A DNA stretch of 64,000 nt from an uncultured Lewinella sp. (GCA_913057725.1 CAJXOS010000003.1:43405-107404), one strand, 5' to 3'. Shown: positions 17,501 to 25,357, numbered from the stretch's first letter. Notes: a model not told the origin generated them from the letters alone. Program-made: numbers and translations.

Positions 17501-19120
17501 ATTTGGACTTTTTTGAGCATAGGGATTAATCAGATCATGCAAATCACCCATGACCAGCAAGCGATGCGAACCATAAGCCCGCTGGAGTTGATCCAATGTT
17601 CGGCCTTGCGGATAGTAATGGTTCCAGAATCGATTGAAGTGCTGGCGATAGTAGTACACTTCCATGTGTACATCCTGCTCCTTTAAGCTATCTGCTAGAT
17701 AAGAAAAAAGGTGCCCCAGATGGCTGGCCCGACTTTGCTCATCGATCAGGCAGAGGTATTCGCTCGGCTGTGTGGCGTATTGATATTGGATAGCAGGGTA
17801 CCCTCCCTTTTCAATCGTCGTATGCAGGGTTCCTTCCAGGTCAAGTTCCCTACGTAAGCCTTCTTGCCGGAGTCGTAGCGCATCCGCCAGACGAAGTTGA
17901 ATATTCGCTTTGACGATATAGCTGTTCTGATCACGTAAGGGGATGAAATATGGTGCCTTGTCTGAATGTGCAAAGCGCGCACTGATTTCGTCTTGCTTTT
18001 TCTGCTGCAGCTGTTCCGCCAAAGGCCTACGCTTTTTACGCGTCAACCATCTTAACCAATAGTAAAGTAAACCTAAGCCTAGGGCCGCAAGTAGAATGTA
18101 AAAGCCCCAACCCCATGTGGCCAGTAGGGATAGACGGTCTGGTTGTAATGTAGCAGTTGGCAAAAATGCTTGTTCACGACCTACTTTTACCTCTAGTGTA
18201 TGAGTAGTACTACAAAAACCGTTGGCAGTAGTATCGGTAACCGTCAGGCGAACGGTATACTGACCATTTTGAGAATAGGCATGGCTAGTCTCGGCGCCGC
18301 CGTCATCTTGCAAACCATCACCGAAGTCCCATTCGTAGTACCAGTTTTTTGAGACATCAAGTGCCGTTTCTGGAATAATGGCTTGGAAGGATTCTTCCTG
18401 ATCCGCTTCTAATTCTGTATTTGCGTTGATGGCATCAATCGCAGGAGCGTTGAGGCAGAATACTGCGAACGACTTTTGAGTGTCGTAGATGGTGTCTGTA
18501 TCGGGTGGCCAAACCTGTAGCCGAACTTCCCGCAAATAAGCGCCGCTATCAATGCCAGGAACAACAAACTCCCAATTCAGTGAGCTGGTATCAAATGCTT
18601 CTTCGCTTTGACTCGCTACATCAATATAGCTCCACCGCCATCGCCAATCGCCACGTTCATCCGGGAAGCTAGTCTTGTTTTCAAAGCGCACTGTATCTCC
18701 GGGAATACCGTAATCAGGGCCTTCTATGTATACGGTTAGTTGCTCCTGTCCGACCTCATGTTGGGTAAGGGCATAGTAAGCGTAAAATAGTATGGCTAAT
18801 GCAGGAATGACGAAGAGCCATTTCCACCACTCTATAGGATCAGATTCTAACTCAGGTGGTGTCCATGGGCTGCTAACTTCCAGGTAGTACTGATCAAATA
18901 TCTCGTAGAACTTCAGCTGCTCCGATTCACTACGCACCAGTACCGGTGCAAGTAGTTGCTTAAGACGTGCGGGCTCATTGAGATAAGCCTTGGCCGGACC
19001 TCCTAATATTCGTAGAGCACGCAGACGATCTGCAGGGCTAAGCTGAAAGCCTGCCAACTCGAGTCGCCGAAACAGGTGTTCCAGCGGAAAGGTATCTATA
19101 TGCTTACTGAATTCCGGCAT
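14582..19120 (-). CDS. Membrane protein with CoxE-like N-terminus, PKD, degenerate vWA-like and SUMF1-like domains
   Basis: 1512 residues, ATG at 19118-19120. Order: a helical segment (~8-82) resembling the N-terminus of CoxE/vWA proteins; TM1 (~99-118); beta-rich region plus PKD (~126-313, WDFGDG at 264-269); TM2 (~336-358) followed by RKKRRP; a Rossmann-like, vWA-like region (~395-590) with a degenerate MIDAS (LCLIDEQSRAS), LLVMGDLHD and LLLTPVPPASW; a helical/winged-helix-like region (~630-725); TM3 (~830-847); TPR-like helices (~890-1000); a carboxypeptidase-regulatory-like beta domain (~1160-1255); and a SUMF1/FGE-like domain (~1265-1512: GGGFLMG, YRLPTEAEWEYAARGG, MSGNVWEWCYDWY). Only one of the two FGE catalytic cysteines is present (C1487; the expected partner position is Gln1482), so formylglycine synthesis is unlikely. 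It is the last gene of a three-gene operon with MoxR. Function unproven; probably a transmembrane scaffold or effector driven by the MoxR ATPase. Confidence 0.82.
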   Translation of the reverse strand: MPEFSKHIDTFPLEHLFRRLELAGFQLSPADRLRALRILGGPAKAYLNEPARLKQLLAPVLVRSESEQLKFYEIFDQYYLEVSSPWTPPELESDPIEWWKWLFVIPALAILFYAYYALTQHEVGQEQLTVYIEGPDYGIPGDTVRFENKTSFPDERGDWRWRWSYIDVASQSEEAFDTSSLNWEFVVPGIDSGAYLREVRLQVWPPDTDTIYDTQKSFAVFCLNAPAIDAINANTELEADQEESFQAIIPETALDVSKNWYYEWDFGDGLQDDGGAETSHAYSQNGQYTVRLTVTDTTANGFCSTTHTLEVKVGREQAFLPTATLQPDRLSLLATWGWGFYILLAALGLGLLYYWLRWLTRKKRRPLAEQLQQKKQDEISARFAHSDKAPYFIPLRDQNSYIVKANIQLRLADALRLRQEGLRRELDLEGTLHTTIEKGGYPAIQYQYATQPSEYLCLIDEQSRASHLGHLFSYLADSLKEQDVHMEVYYYRQHFNRFWNHYYPQGRTLDQLQRAYGSHRLLVMGDLHDLINPYAQKSPNLRSAYANVLRQWELRLLLTPVPPASWSYREKLLSRIFNVFPADSAGLAGAALHIENDGELLPDGNAYDRWQAAQISARQDSDTEHRNWRRWRFIEEYLQTYDPMLVRWFKALAVFPIPSWEMTIAIGRALGADITYDNLLRLARIPTLQGDRFDERLRREMIASLSPSDERLARAAVQEELVAVRLISEGSHAHRDLESALAVQDFALAPMDENHQQTMRFMLQHELLTPAQEADLERIVNQASSQPAQKMAQKMSPPVKSLREWLEDNWIEEIEEEDLAPQEEDRTDLKRALWLTAAYLVLLLVGWHLGGSDQLYKLVFSEPQNQTLGNEEPPLRDYFFVQETEIIDSAIIYNNLGVEQASVATLGDTSASVAFRNALRTASSFLHSNGESFNGTAITYSLANANLSKLYLNAAVQELNGYLSDSLGQAVLPEALELLDAAERSDSTLLDIWHTRGVIHYYAGSPEDSSLYYYDLLDSLDYFQSINFSPNLETLIGRERSRIVDITPVHIGDRVLTVSVNYYVDPAIYPDGGELIMSAQGAGTQPTEVSQVIAAGRSSVDLRMEPPRRSPGELEQLTITLVDPASEHLLQTFEQEFAHSWKQPSSRPQSPPPQQTRAQAFRLEGEVIDATTRGPVSNFVVTLQQKPNRVTQSLLQFNGQLGKYGDFYIEGELTNQDVEVFDLIIDAPGYKRFEREISTQKDLLRTNPFVLSNPVRLLRDIPRPRMELISGGGFLMGDETGEYAEDERPVHEVSIDNFYMGIYEVTFAEYDLFCESTGRPKPDDNGWGRSNRPVINVSWLDAVEYCNWLSEQHGYQPAYTINLKTGFADLNSTRGGTTNGYRLPTEAEWEYAARGGIMLNKSHIYAGGTDMNTLGWYDRNSKDQTHPVGQLRPNNAGTFDMSGNVWEWCYDWYSDYSAQSQRNPIGPEYGSYRVIRGGAWIQQDYDCRVSTRQYRAPSVTEIYLGFRLVRGR

Positions 19121-19141
19121 TTACAAATGGACGTACTGAGA

Positions 19142-20077
19142 CTAGAAAATTCCTGATACGGCTTCCAGGTCTTCTTTGGTCTTCACCAAAACCGAGAGGT
19201 GATCTCTCAAGAATTTACTCTGTTCGTCAGCTGCCTTATCCATGATGTCGCGCATTTCGAGGATGCGTAGCCAGGCGATGAGTTCAGCTGTAGCAGGGGG
19301 CTTTCGGATAGCCTGCTGGCGTACTTGTCCGAACTTAGCGATTAGCATTTGCAGCACGTCGTCTGTATAGCTAGTAGCATCACCTAATTGCGTTTTGGCA
19401 ATTGCTAGTAATTGATCCTGCTCAGGGAAAGGAATATGATAGAACACGCAACGGCGTAGGAAGGCATCCGGCAAGTTCTTTTCTGAATTACTGGTCATGA
19501 TCACAACGACACGTTGCCCATGGGCACGTTCCACTGTGAAGTTATCCTGCTCCTTGATTTGAAATTCATATCGCTCGATTTCCGCCAGGATATCATTGGG
19601 GAAATCGCGTGGCGCTTTATCGATTTCATCAATTAATACCACACTACTTCTGGCTTCATCTCCCAGGCCTGCTCTAAAAGCTTGACCTTGCCCACTGGCA
19701 GGGTTGGTGAGCGCGATGGCTCTGCCCAAAGCTTGGAGTTCGATAAACTCAGCGGTGTCTGCACCTTTTTTGCTGATATTGGCAGCTTGGAAGTGTGCCA
19801 AGGCATCGTAGGTGTAGAATAAGTCTCGGGCGGTGGAAGTGGTCTTGGTATTGAAGATTAAAGGCTCAGATGAAAACTTGAGATCGCCATCCAGGCGAGC
19901 AAGCTCTGCTGCAACCTTAAATGCCAGTCGGGTCTTTCCTGTACCTGGTTCTCCGGTGAGTAAGAGCGGTTGTTCCAGGGCGATGGCTACTTCAACCGCA
20001 TTGCGGAGGGCATCGCTCATAATGTACTTATCCGCGCTAGGAGTAATGGCGGAGGAGGTGTGGACACGTATGCTCAT
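19142..20077 (-). CDS. MoxR-family AAA+ ATPase
   Basis: 311 residues. Walker A GEPGTGKT (42-49), Walker B VVLIDEID (145-152), sensor-1 TSN (195-197) and the arginine-finger region DAFLRRC (~204-210) are intact, so it should hydrolyse ATP. MoxR ATPases work as chaperone-like remodellers, usually with vWA-domain partners, in maturation of enzymes or in NTP-dependent conflict systems. Its start overlaps the stop of the EAD gene (ATGA, 4 bp), and the 1512-residue vWA-like protein starts 21 bp downstream, so the three are very probably co-translated. The closest functional reading is that it remodels or switches the vWA-like partner. Confidence 0.93.
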   Translation of the reverse strand: MSIRVHTSSAITPSADKYIMSDALRNAVEVAIALEQPLLLTGEPGTGKTRLAFKVAAELARLDGDLKFSSEPLIFNTKTTSTARDLFYTYDALAHFQAANISKKGADTAEFIELQALGRAIALTNPASGQGQAFRAGLGDEARSSVVLIDEIDKAPRDFPNDILAEIERYEFQIKEQDNFTVERAHGQRVVVIMTSNSEKNLPDAFLRRCVFYHIPFPEQDQLLAIAKTQLGDATSYTDDVLQMLIAKFGQVRQQAIRKPPATAELIAWLRILEMRDIMDKAADEQSKFLRDHLSVLVKTKEDLEAVSGIF

Positions 20078-21165
20078 TGTACGATATTGTTATTGTACTG
20101 ATCGATTATTTTCTTGAGTTCCAGTTCTACATCTTCCATGTAGTGCTCGGTAGCGCTGCCAAAGACGTTGCGCAGCAGCTCCCGGCGGGAACGAGAATTT
20201 GGTGATGTTTGCTTGTAACGCTCCAACCAACGACCAATATCACGTTGGTGAACCATGCCGAGTTCTGGCAAAGGACGTAAAGACTCGGCAGCATCAAGGG
20301 CTTCTACTACCTGCTTGCGGATCTCCTCGTCGGTTTCGTCATATTCAATAGCCAGGAAGAAGAGTACAGTGGTAGCACTCTGGATTTGGCCTTTGTGGCA
20401 AAACTCGTTGATGAACCAACTAGCAGCAGCAGGGGTGAGGGCAGCGTCCCAGTCATACTGACTAATGTGCAGGTAGGTGCACACAAAATCTGTCGGCTTT
20501 AAATTGAGCAACCTGGGGCTGCGTTCAAGTACGTAGGTTAAATCCTTCTCCATTAGAGGCTCGTGCTCATTCGGCGGAAGGCCTACCGTTGAAAAGAGAC
20601 TGCGGAGAATGTTTTGCTTGTAGTGATCTAGTTGCCGACTAAACTCAAAAGTCATTTCCAATTGAACAGCCTGAATGCTGGTTTGTAGCTCAGGATTCAG
20701 GTAGTCTTGCAGACGCCCCTCCAAGTCGTAGGCTAGGCGACGGAACATCCCTTCGTGTGACTGAAGGTCGCCACCGTAGAGAAAATAGAATTGCACTGGA
20801 TTGTCCTGTTCGGAGAAGTATTTCCGGAAGGTATCCTTTTGCTCAACGCGGTCGCAGGTATAAGCATGATATTCGTGTAGTGTAGGACCTGCAGAAGAGA
20901 TATTAGCCGCAGGGGCTACCTTTTTACATTCATCAAGCAGAAACAGAATGCCATTATTGATTTGAAGGAGGTTGGTTTGGTATTCTGGCATGGTCATCAA
21001 ACCTTGCTGGAAGTTCTGGACCACTAAATTGACTCGTGCAAATTGAAGCTCAATACCATTGGTTAATGAAGGTGCATGTTGCTTAGCCCAGGCTAGTAAT
21101 TTCTCCAGGGCGGGCAGTGGTTTGCTCTCCATAATCAATTGCCCAACTTGTTGGAGCTCTAACAT
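20074..21165 (-). CDS. EAD11-iSTAND-like adaptor protein
   Basis: 363 residues. The N-terminus (about 4-79: VGQLIMESKPLPALEKLL ... YQTNLLQINNGILFLLDE) matches the pattern of the alpha-helical effector-associated domain EAD11, a death-fold-like adaptor in bacterial conflict systems. After a linker, residues ~98-270 (EYHAYTCDRVEQKDTFRKYF, FYFLYGGDLQSHEGMFRRL) resemble the inactive STAND (iSTAND) domain: a P-loop position without Lys-Ser/Thr, so no ATP hydrolysis is expected. EADs usually recruit partners carrying the same EAD type. It is the first gene of the operon and overlaps the MoxR gene by 4 bp. Family assignment is by eye and should be confirmed by profile search. Confidence 0.7.
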   Translation of the reverse strand: MLELQQVGQLIMESKPLPALEKLLAWAKQHAPSLTNGIELQFARVNLVVQNFQQGLMTMPEYQTNLLQINNGILFLLDECKKVAPAANISSAGPTLHEYHAYTCDRVEQKDTFRKYFSEQDNPVQFYFLYGGDLQSHEGMFRRLAYDLEGRLQDYLNPELQTSIQAVQLEMTFEFSRQLDHYKQNILRSLFSTVGLPPNEHEPLMEKDLTYVLERSPRLLNLKPTDFVCTYLHISQYDWDAALTPAAASWFINEFCHKGQIQSATTVLFFLAIEYDETDEEIRKQVVEALDAAESLRPLPELGMVHQRDIGRWLERYKQTSPNSRSRRELLRNVFGSATEHYMEDVELELKKIIDQYNNNIVQ

Positions 21166-21192
21166 GCTGAATAAGGGTGTGCTTCATTTATG

Positions 21193-21209
21193 CCCACCAA
21201 AAGGGTGGG
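21193..21209 (-). promoter_or_regulatory. Short hairpin in the leader of the EAD11-MoxR operon
   Basis: CCCACC (21193-21198) and GGTGGG (21204-21209) form a GC-rich stem about 30 nt upstream of the EAD gene ATG. It could affect translation or bind a regulator. No U-tract follows on the minus strand. Confidence 0.35.
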
Positions 21210-21250
21210 TGTTACTATAACGGGACAAAGTCTTAAAGATACGATTCTCG

Positions 21251-21258
21251 CAAAATTA
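21251..21258 (-). promoter_or_regulatory. Candidate -7 box of the EAD11-MoxR operon
   Basis: On the minus strand this reads TAATTTTG, a full match to the Bacteroidota TAnnTTTG element, about 86-93 nt upstream of the ATG at 21165. No clear TTTG -33 element lies at the proper distance, so support is moderate. Confidence 0.35.
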
Positions 21259-21315
21259 TCGGCAGCCATCTATGATACGGCCTTTTCCACTCGAGAATGG
21301 TTGGTGTTAAGGCCT

Positions 21316-22251
21316 CTAAAAGGTATCCAGGTCACCATAACGCATTTCCCAATCGGCTAATGGAATGTCTTCTTCAAAGTTGAGATACCCGACTAGCCAG
21401 CTCTCGTAGCCTTCATATTGTTGCTCCAGCCATTGATTCAAGGGGAAGCCTGGCGCGGTTTGAAAAAGGATTCGAGAAAGGCCGAGTTTTCGTGCTAGGC
21501 CTTTCAAAGCGCTCAAGCCTTGTTCAAGTTGTGCTTCGTCGTCAAATTGGACGGCTCCAACGACAATGACCCCTTCTGCCTTTATCCAAAACCGGGCCCC
21601 AGCCAAGTTGACAATCGCGTTCGGAGTAAAGGACTTATAGTCAAAAAAGCTAGGTTGGTAATCTACCTGCATTACAGCCTTGTTGGAAGGAGAAGGTTGC
21701 CAGGCGGCAGCAGGAACAGCTAGCTTTTGCAAGAGCCGTTTCGCCAACTTCGCGTGCAGCGTTCTCAGCAGTGGGAGCCTGCGCATCACTTTGCCCCAGG
21801 GTGGCATGCCGGTAGGGATAAAGAAACGGCGGATATGTACGTGCTCCTTCCAGTCGAGTTTTTTACAACTATGATAAGTGTTTTCACTATGGTACGCGTA
21901 GACGAATCTAACGCCCGCAGCTTTCATAACCTCATAGGTTCGCAGGGCCAATTGCTTGTGTAAACCCTTTCGCTGGTGCGCCGGCATAGTAAAGCTGTCG
22001 CAGGTATGAGCCGCTAAAAAACGCTCACCCTTATAGGTAAAGAGCTGAGGTATGGCTCCGTAAAAAGCGGCAGGCTGGTTATTGGCGTAGGCTAGAAAGC
22101 AAAGGTGTTTGACGCCTGTCCATGAGGTGTCGTATTTGGCCTTCAAGTAGGACAGACTATAATGCTTGTTGAATACCTCTCTGAAAATGAATTGTACATC
22201 TTCAAAACGCGAATCATCTAGCTGATGAAATTCATAGTCTGCGTGCGTCAT
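21316..22251 (-). CDS. GNAT family N-acetyltransferase
   Basis: 311 residues. The first ~150 residues form a GNAT fold: FEDVQFIFREVFNKHYSLSYLKAKYD, FYGAIPQLFTYKGERFLAAHTCDSFTMPAHQRKGLHKQL (the acetyl-CoA loop is the MPAHQRKGL motif) and VRFVYAYHSENTYHSCKKLDW. The C-terminal half may be a second, sterol-carrier-like or degenerate GNAT part. It starts 16 bp after the polysaccharide deacetylase gene, so the two probably work together on cell-wall or surface polysaccharide (inference). Acetyl acceptor unknown. Confidence 0.82.
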   Translation of the reverse strand: MTHADYEFHQLDDSRFEDVQFIFREVFNKHYSLSYLKAKYDTSWTGVKHLCFLAYANNQPAAFYGAIPQLFTYKGERFLAAHTCDSFTMPAHQRKGLHKQLALRTYEVMKAAGVRFVYAYHSENTYHSCKKLDWKEHVHIRRFFIPTGMPPWGKVMRRLPLLRTLHAKLAKRLLQKLAVPAAAWQPSPSNKAVMQVDYQPSFFDYKSFTPNAIVNLAGARFWIKAEGVIVVGAVQFDDEAQLEQGLSALKGLARKLGLSRILFQTAPGFPLNQWLEQQYEGYESWLVGYLNFEEDIPLADWEMRYGDLDTF

Positions 22252-22267
22252 AGTAGGTGGTCAATTA

Positions 22268-23278
22268 CTAGTATCCTCCATCGGCAAAGGCCAGACGTTG
22301 GTTGTACCAGGAAATATATGGATTTATAGTCAGGCGAGGATAGATGCCCCATTTCTGTTCGACTGTAGAAGAGACAATGTCCGCCCCAAATTGATGATGA
22401 TACCCGAGCTGACGTGCCGCTTGAATCAGCATTGGGCTGTAGTTGCCATTTGGGTAGGCAATTGCCGTAATGGGCTGTTGCAAGAGATTTTCTAAGTAGA
22501 TTTTGGAGACTTTCAGTTCTTGAGAGGCTTCTTCAATGGGGATTTTATTCAGTATAGCATGGGTGTCGCCGTGGTTGCCAATGGTTACCAGTGGAGACAT
22601 TCCTAGTTGTTGTAGACCCTTAGGCGAGAGTTGCTTCCAGTAAACATCCCATTGAGCGTCCGTTTGGAAGGTAGTTCGCTTACTTAGCGTTTCGTATAGC
22701 GCTTGAATTACTGAGGTTTCAGAGCGTTTGCAGAAGGCTTTCAGTTCTTGCCCGGTCGACGTAGAGCGATATTGTCTCTTGCGATTGAGCTTGAAAATCT
22801 GACCTTGTAGATCAATGTCTTGACCATCAAGGAAGGCCGTCAAATCAATCAGGTCGGCCCATTGTAGGCTTTGCCCGGTACGGTAGAGGGTAGTTACGAA
22901 AACGGTTACGGGCAGATTGTACTTTTGGGCTACGGGCAGCATCAACTCCAAATTGTTGAGATAGCCGTCATCAAAAGTTATCAGTACAGTTGGTCGGTCT
23001 TTTGCGAATCGTCCCTGGCAGTATTCTTCCAGCGATGCCACAAAGCAATGTTCAGCCAGCCAGCGAAAATGAAGTTCGAGCTCTTTTTGACTGATAAAGC
23101 GGCCGTTCAGTTTCTTTTCACCCTTTCGATCTACACCATGGTACACCAGAATGCGCTGATAAACCGGCGGAGGTTTACGATTTAATTGTGGGCGTAACAT
23201 AACGCTCAGGTCGTTCATTGCCCACCGTGCCTTTCGTTGAAGTTTCTGTAATAGGATGGGAGTTCTGATACTGGCCAT
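22268..23278 (-). CDS. Polysaccharide deacetylase (NodB homology) family protein
   Basis: 336 residues from the ATG at 23276-23278; an upstream in-frame TTG is not supported by the family. Residues ~45-330 contain the NodB core: ILVYHGVDRKG, VLITFDDGY (catalytic Asp and metal-ligand Asp), GNHGDTH (metal His motif) and AIAYPNGNYSP. The enzyme removes N- or O-acetyl groups from carbohydrate polymers and needs a divalent metal. The N-terminus is basic with no clear signal peptide, suggesting a cytosolic or membrane-associated location. It forms a two-gene unit with the GNAT gene. Confidence 0.88.
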   Translation of the reverse strand: MASIRTPILLQKLQRKARWAMNDLSVMLRPQLNRKPPPVYQRILVYHGVDRKGEKKLNGRFISQKELELHFRWLAEHCFVASLEEYCQGRFAKDRPTVLITFDDGYLNNLELMLPVAQKYNLPVTVFVTTLYRTGQSLQWADLIDLTAFLDGQDIDLQGQIFKLNRKRQYRSTSTGQELKAFCKRSETSVIQALYETLSKRTTFQTDAQWDVYWKQLSPKGLQQLGMSPLVTIGNHGDTHAILNKIPIEEASQELKVSKIYLENLLQQPITAIAYPNGNYSPMLIQAARQLGYHHQFGADIVSSTVEQKWGIYPRLTINPYISWYNQRLAFADGGY

Positions 23279-23426
23279 TCCTAAACATACAAAAGTTGCC
23301 AGAAGCAAGAAGGAGGAGAGGTGAAGACAGTATTGAGTTCTTGTTTTTTCAAGGGGTGAACATACCGGGGTTGAATAGGAAATGTTATTTTTAGAGTACC
23401 TAAATTTTTAACCAAAACCTATATTC

Positions 23427-23723
23427 ATGACTGTATCACAGAGAATTAATGACGTTGACCCAAACCAGAAGGCTTACGATGATGAAATCACCGTCACAGA
23501 TGTTCCGCAAGGGCAGTTTTTGGCTATCACTTCCAACTCCATCGCGGATGGAAGTAGCACGCGCGAAATGACAGTTGAGATTATGGATCTTGAGCAAGCA
23601 CCGGGCGGTACTAGAACAGTTATCTCTGGTATGTATATCCGGCAAGATGGTGAAACATCCGTCAAGGTTAGCGTTCATCGTAATGGTGCACAGCTTGCAG
23701 AAAATACTACGGATTATTCTTAA
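23427..23723 (+). CDS. Small beta-rich protein of unknown function
   Basis: 98 residues starting at ATG 23427. No signal peptide, membrane helix or Cys. The alternation of hydrophobic and polar residues (EITVTDVPQGQFLAITS; RTVISGMYIRQDGETSVKVSVH) suggests an all-beta fold. It is flanked by a leader of about 145 bp and a good terminator, which supports a real monocistronic gene. I do not recognise the family. Confidence 0.6.
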   Translation: MTVSQRINDVDPNQKAYDDEITVTDVPQGQFLAITSNSIADGSSTREMTVEIMDLEQAPGGTRTVISGMYIRQDGETSVKVSVHRNGAQLAENTTDYS

Positions 23724-23762
23724 CCTAGATTAAGTTGATTCTTGTGTTAAGGAATCACTTTT

Positions 23763-23797
23763 AACCCACGTCTTACTTCAAGGCGTGGGTTTTGTTT
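23763..23797 (+). terminator. Intrinsic terminator after the small beta-rich gene
   Basis: AACCCACG (23763-23770) pairs with CGTGGGTT (23784-23791), followed by TTTGTTTT. It lies 40 bp after the stop and abuts the convergent MltD-like gene. Confidence 0.85.
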
Positions 23798-25248
23798 TAT
23801 AGTGGAAGAATGATGGTCTTTCCCCCAGGAAGCGGTCGCTTGTCATTCCATTGGTTAAGTTGTAGAAAACTCAATTCGTCCACTTGGGGATAGCGTTCCA
23901 ATATCTCCTGGACATGCTGCCTTTCGGTAAGGCGCACTTGTAGTCGGAATTTTAGACTCTGAGGAAGTTCGTAGTAACGATTGTGGATCGATATCACTTG
24001 TTCTGAACCCTTTGGTAACGCCTCCAGAACTTCAACAACTTCGCGTTGCGGAAGATAGTGATAGCGGATGGGGCGGTAGTATCGTAGCACTTGTCCTTCT
24101 ACTAGGGAATCCAGAGGGGTGAGTTGATTCCAGATAGCCAACTGGGAAGACGAAAAATGCGTACGTTCGGCAAGGGTTTCCAAAGAGTCACCACGTTGGA
24201 CGACTCTTAGATACTGTCTATAGTCTTGTTCGTGGTCTTCGCGCTGCTCTAAGTTGAATATAGGAGCCCAGGGTAGAACCGGTTCATCTGTGGCATCTCC
24301 ATACTGTTCTAGGTATGTTCTTAGGGCTGGAACCACGCGTTGTGGTAGCATTAGATTGTGCCCACCCGGATAAGCGGGTAAATAACCTTTTAAATAAGCA
24401 GGATTCAGCTTCTCAATCAGGCTGATTGGTAGTGCCGTAACCTGAGCAATTCGATAAAAACTTAACGGTTGTTCTACCACTATCCTTTCCAACAGCTGCT
24501 CATCTAGGTTTGGGAAGTTCGGCGAAATCTCATGCGCTGCGTAAAATTCCGTCAAGTAGATTGCTGCGATAAACGCAGGAACATATTTCCGAGTCTCACG
24601 AGGCAAATAACGGCGAACACGCCAGAAGTTCTTACCCCCGCTGCGGCGTTGAGCCCGTCTTACTCGACCCTTGCCGGCATTATAAGCGGCTATGGCCAAA
24701 GACCAATCACCTAGGTATTCGTAGGCGCTTTGCAAATACCGTATGGCCCCTTTAGTAGCAGCATAGGTGTCCAGTCGCTCGTCTACGTATTCATCTACTC
24801 GGAGACCGTACTCTGGGGCCGTCTCCGGCATGAATTGCCAAAGCCCCTCTGCGCCAACCCGCGACATAGCATAAGGCCTTAATGCAGATTCGATTACCGG
24901 TAGGTACTTCAATGATTCCGGCAGACCAGCAGCGGCAAGTTCTGCTTCGAAAATCGGGAAGTAAGCAATCGCTCTACCCAAGTTGCGAGCGGTCTGCGCT
25001 GGATAGCGCAGATGAGCAGAAATGAGTCGGCGAACAGCGTCATCAAATCGGTGCTCTAGCAGCGATTGATCAAGGAGCTCCAGGCGTTCCTTGACGACGT
25101 CTTCTGTCAACTCAATAACTCGATCTACTTGCTGTTCTAAAGCGGCATTGGTGCTACTATAGGCAGGAAGAAAAATACTTGAACAAAGGAATAACAAGCA
25201 GCAGAGGGCTGATTGTAAAAGACTCGACGAACTGGGTTCTGTTTCCAT
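23797..25248 (-). CDS. MltD-like membrane-bound lytic transglycosylase with LysM domain
   Basis: 483 residues. A signal peptide or N-terminal anchor (hydrophobic ~11-30) precedes an SLT domain (~95-245): VIESALRPYAMSRVGAEGLWQFM with catalytic Glu120, then YNAGKGRVRRA and RETRKYVPAFIAAIY. This family cleaves peptidoglycan glycan strands to 1,6-anhydromuropeptides in the periplasm. A LysM motif for peptidoglycan binding follows (~340-390: YLRVVQRGDSLETLAERTHFS) and the C-terminal part may hold a degenerate second LysM (~410-480). It is monocistronic and shares the intergenic terminator with the convergent small gene. Confidence 0.92.
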   Translation of the reverse strand: METEPSSSSLLQSALCCLLFLCSSIFLPAYSSTNAALEQQVDRVIELTEDVVKERLELLDQSLLEHRFDDAVRRLISAHLRYPAQTARNLGRAIAYFPIFEAELAAAGLPESLKYLPVIESALRPYAMSRVGAEGLWQFMPETAPEYGLRVDEYVDERLDTYAATKGAIRYLQSAYEYLGDWSLAIAAYNAGKGRVRRAQRRSGGKNFWRVRRYLPRETRKYVPAFIAAIYLTEFYAAHEISPNFPNLDEQLLERIVVEQPLSFYRIAQVTALPISLIEKLNPAYLKGYLPAYPGGHNLMLPQRVVPALRTYLEQYGDATDEPVLPWAPIFNLEQREDHEQDYRQYLRVVQRGDSLETLAERTHFSSSQLAIWNQLTPLDSLVEGQVLRYYRPIRYHYLPQREVVEVLEALPKGSEQVISIHNRYYELPQSLKFRLQVRLTERQHVQEILERYPQVDELSFLQLNQWNDKRPLPGGKTIILPL

Positions 25249-25357
25249 TTCAATAACTGACTGGAGTTCTCCAAAGATACAGATTTCTCATTTATTGGGG
25301 AATACAGTCCTTGAGGTAGAGGAGCGATAGTGTGGAGAAAAACTGCTGGGCTAAAGC

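Noticed and set aside
14582..21165. A vWA-MoxR system of the classic cox or moxFG maturation type
   Set aside because: No dehydrogenase or carbon-monoxide/methanol enzyme genes are near, and the EAD11-like and SUMF1-like parts are foreign to those pathways.
23427..23723. Antitoxin or phage-inhibitor function for the small beta-rich protein
   Set aside because: No partner toxin, DNA-binding helix or phage-like neighbour is visible.
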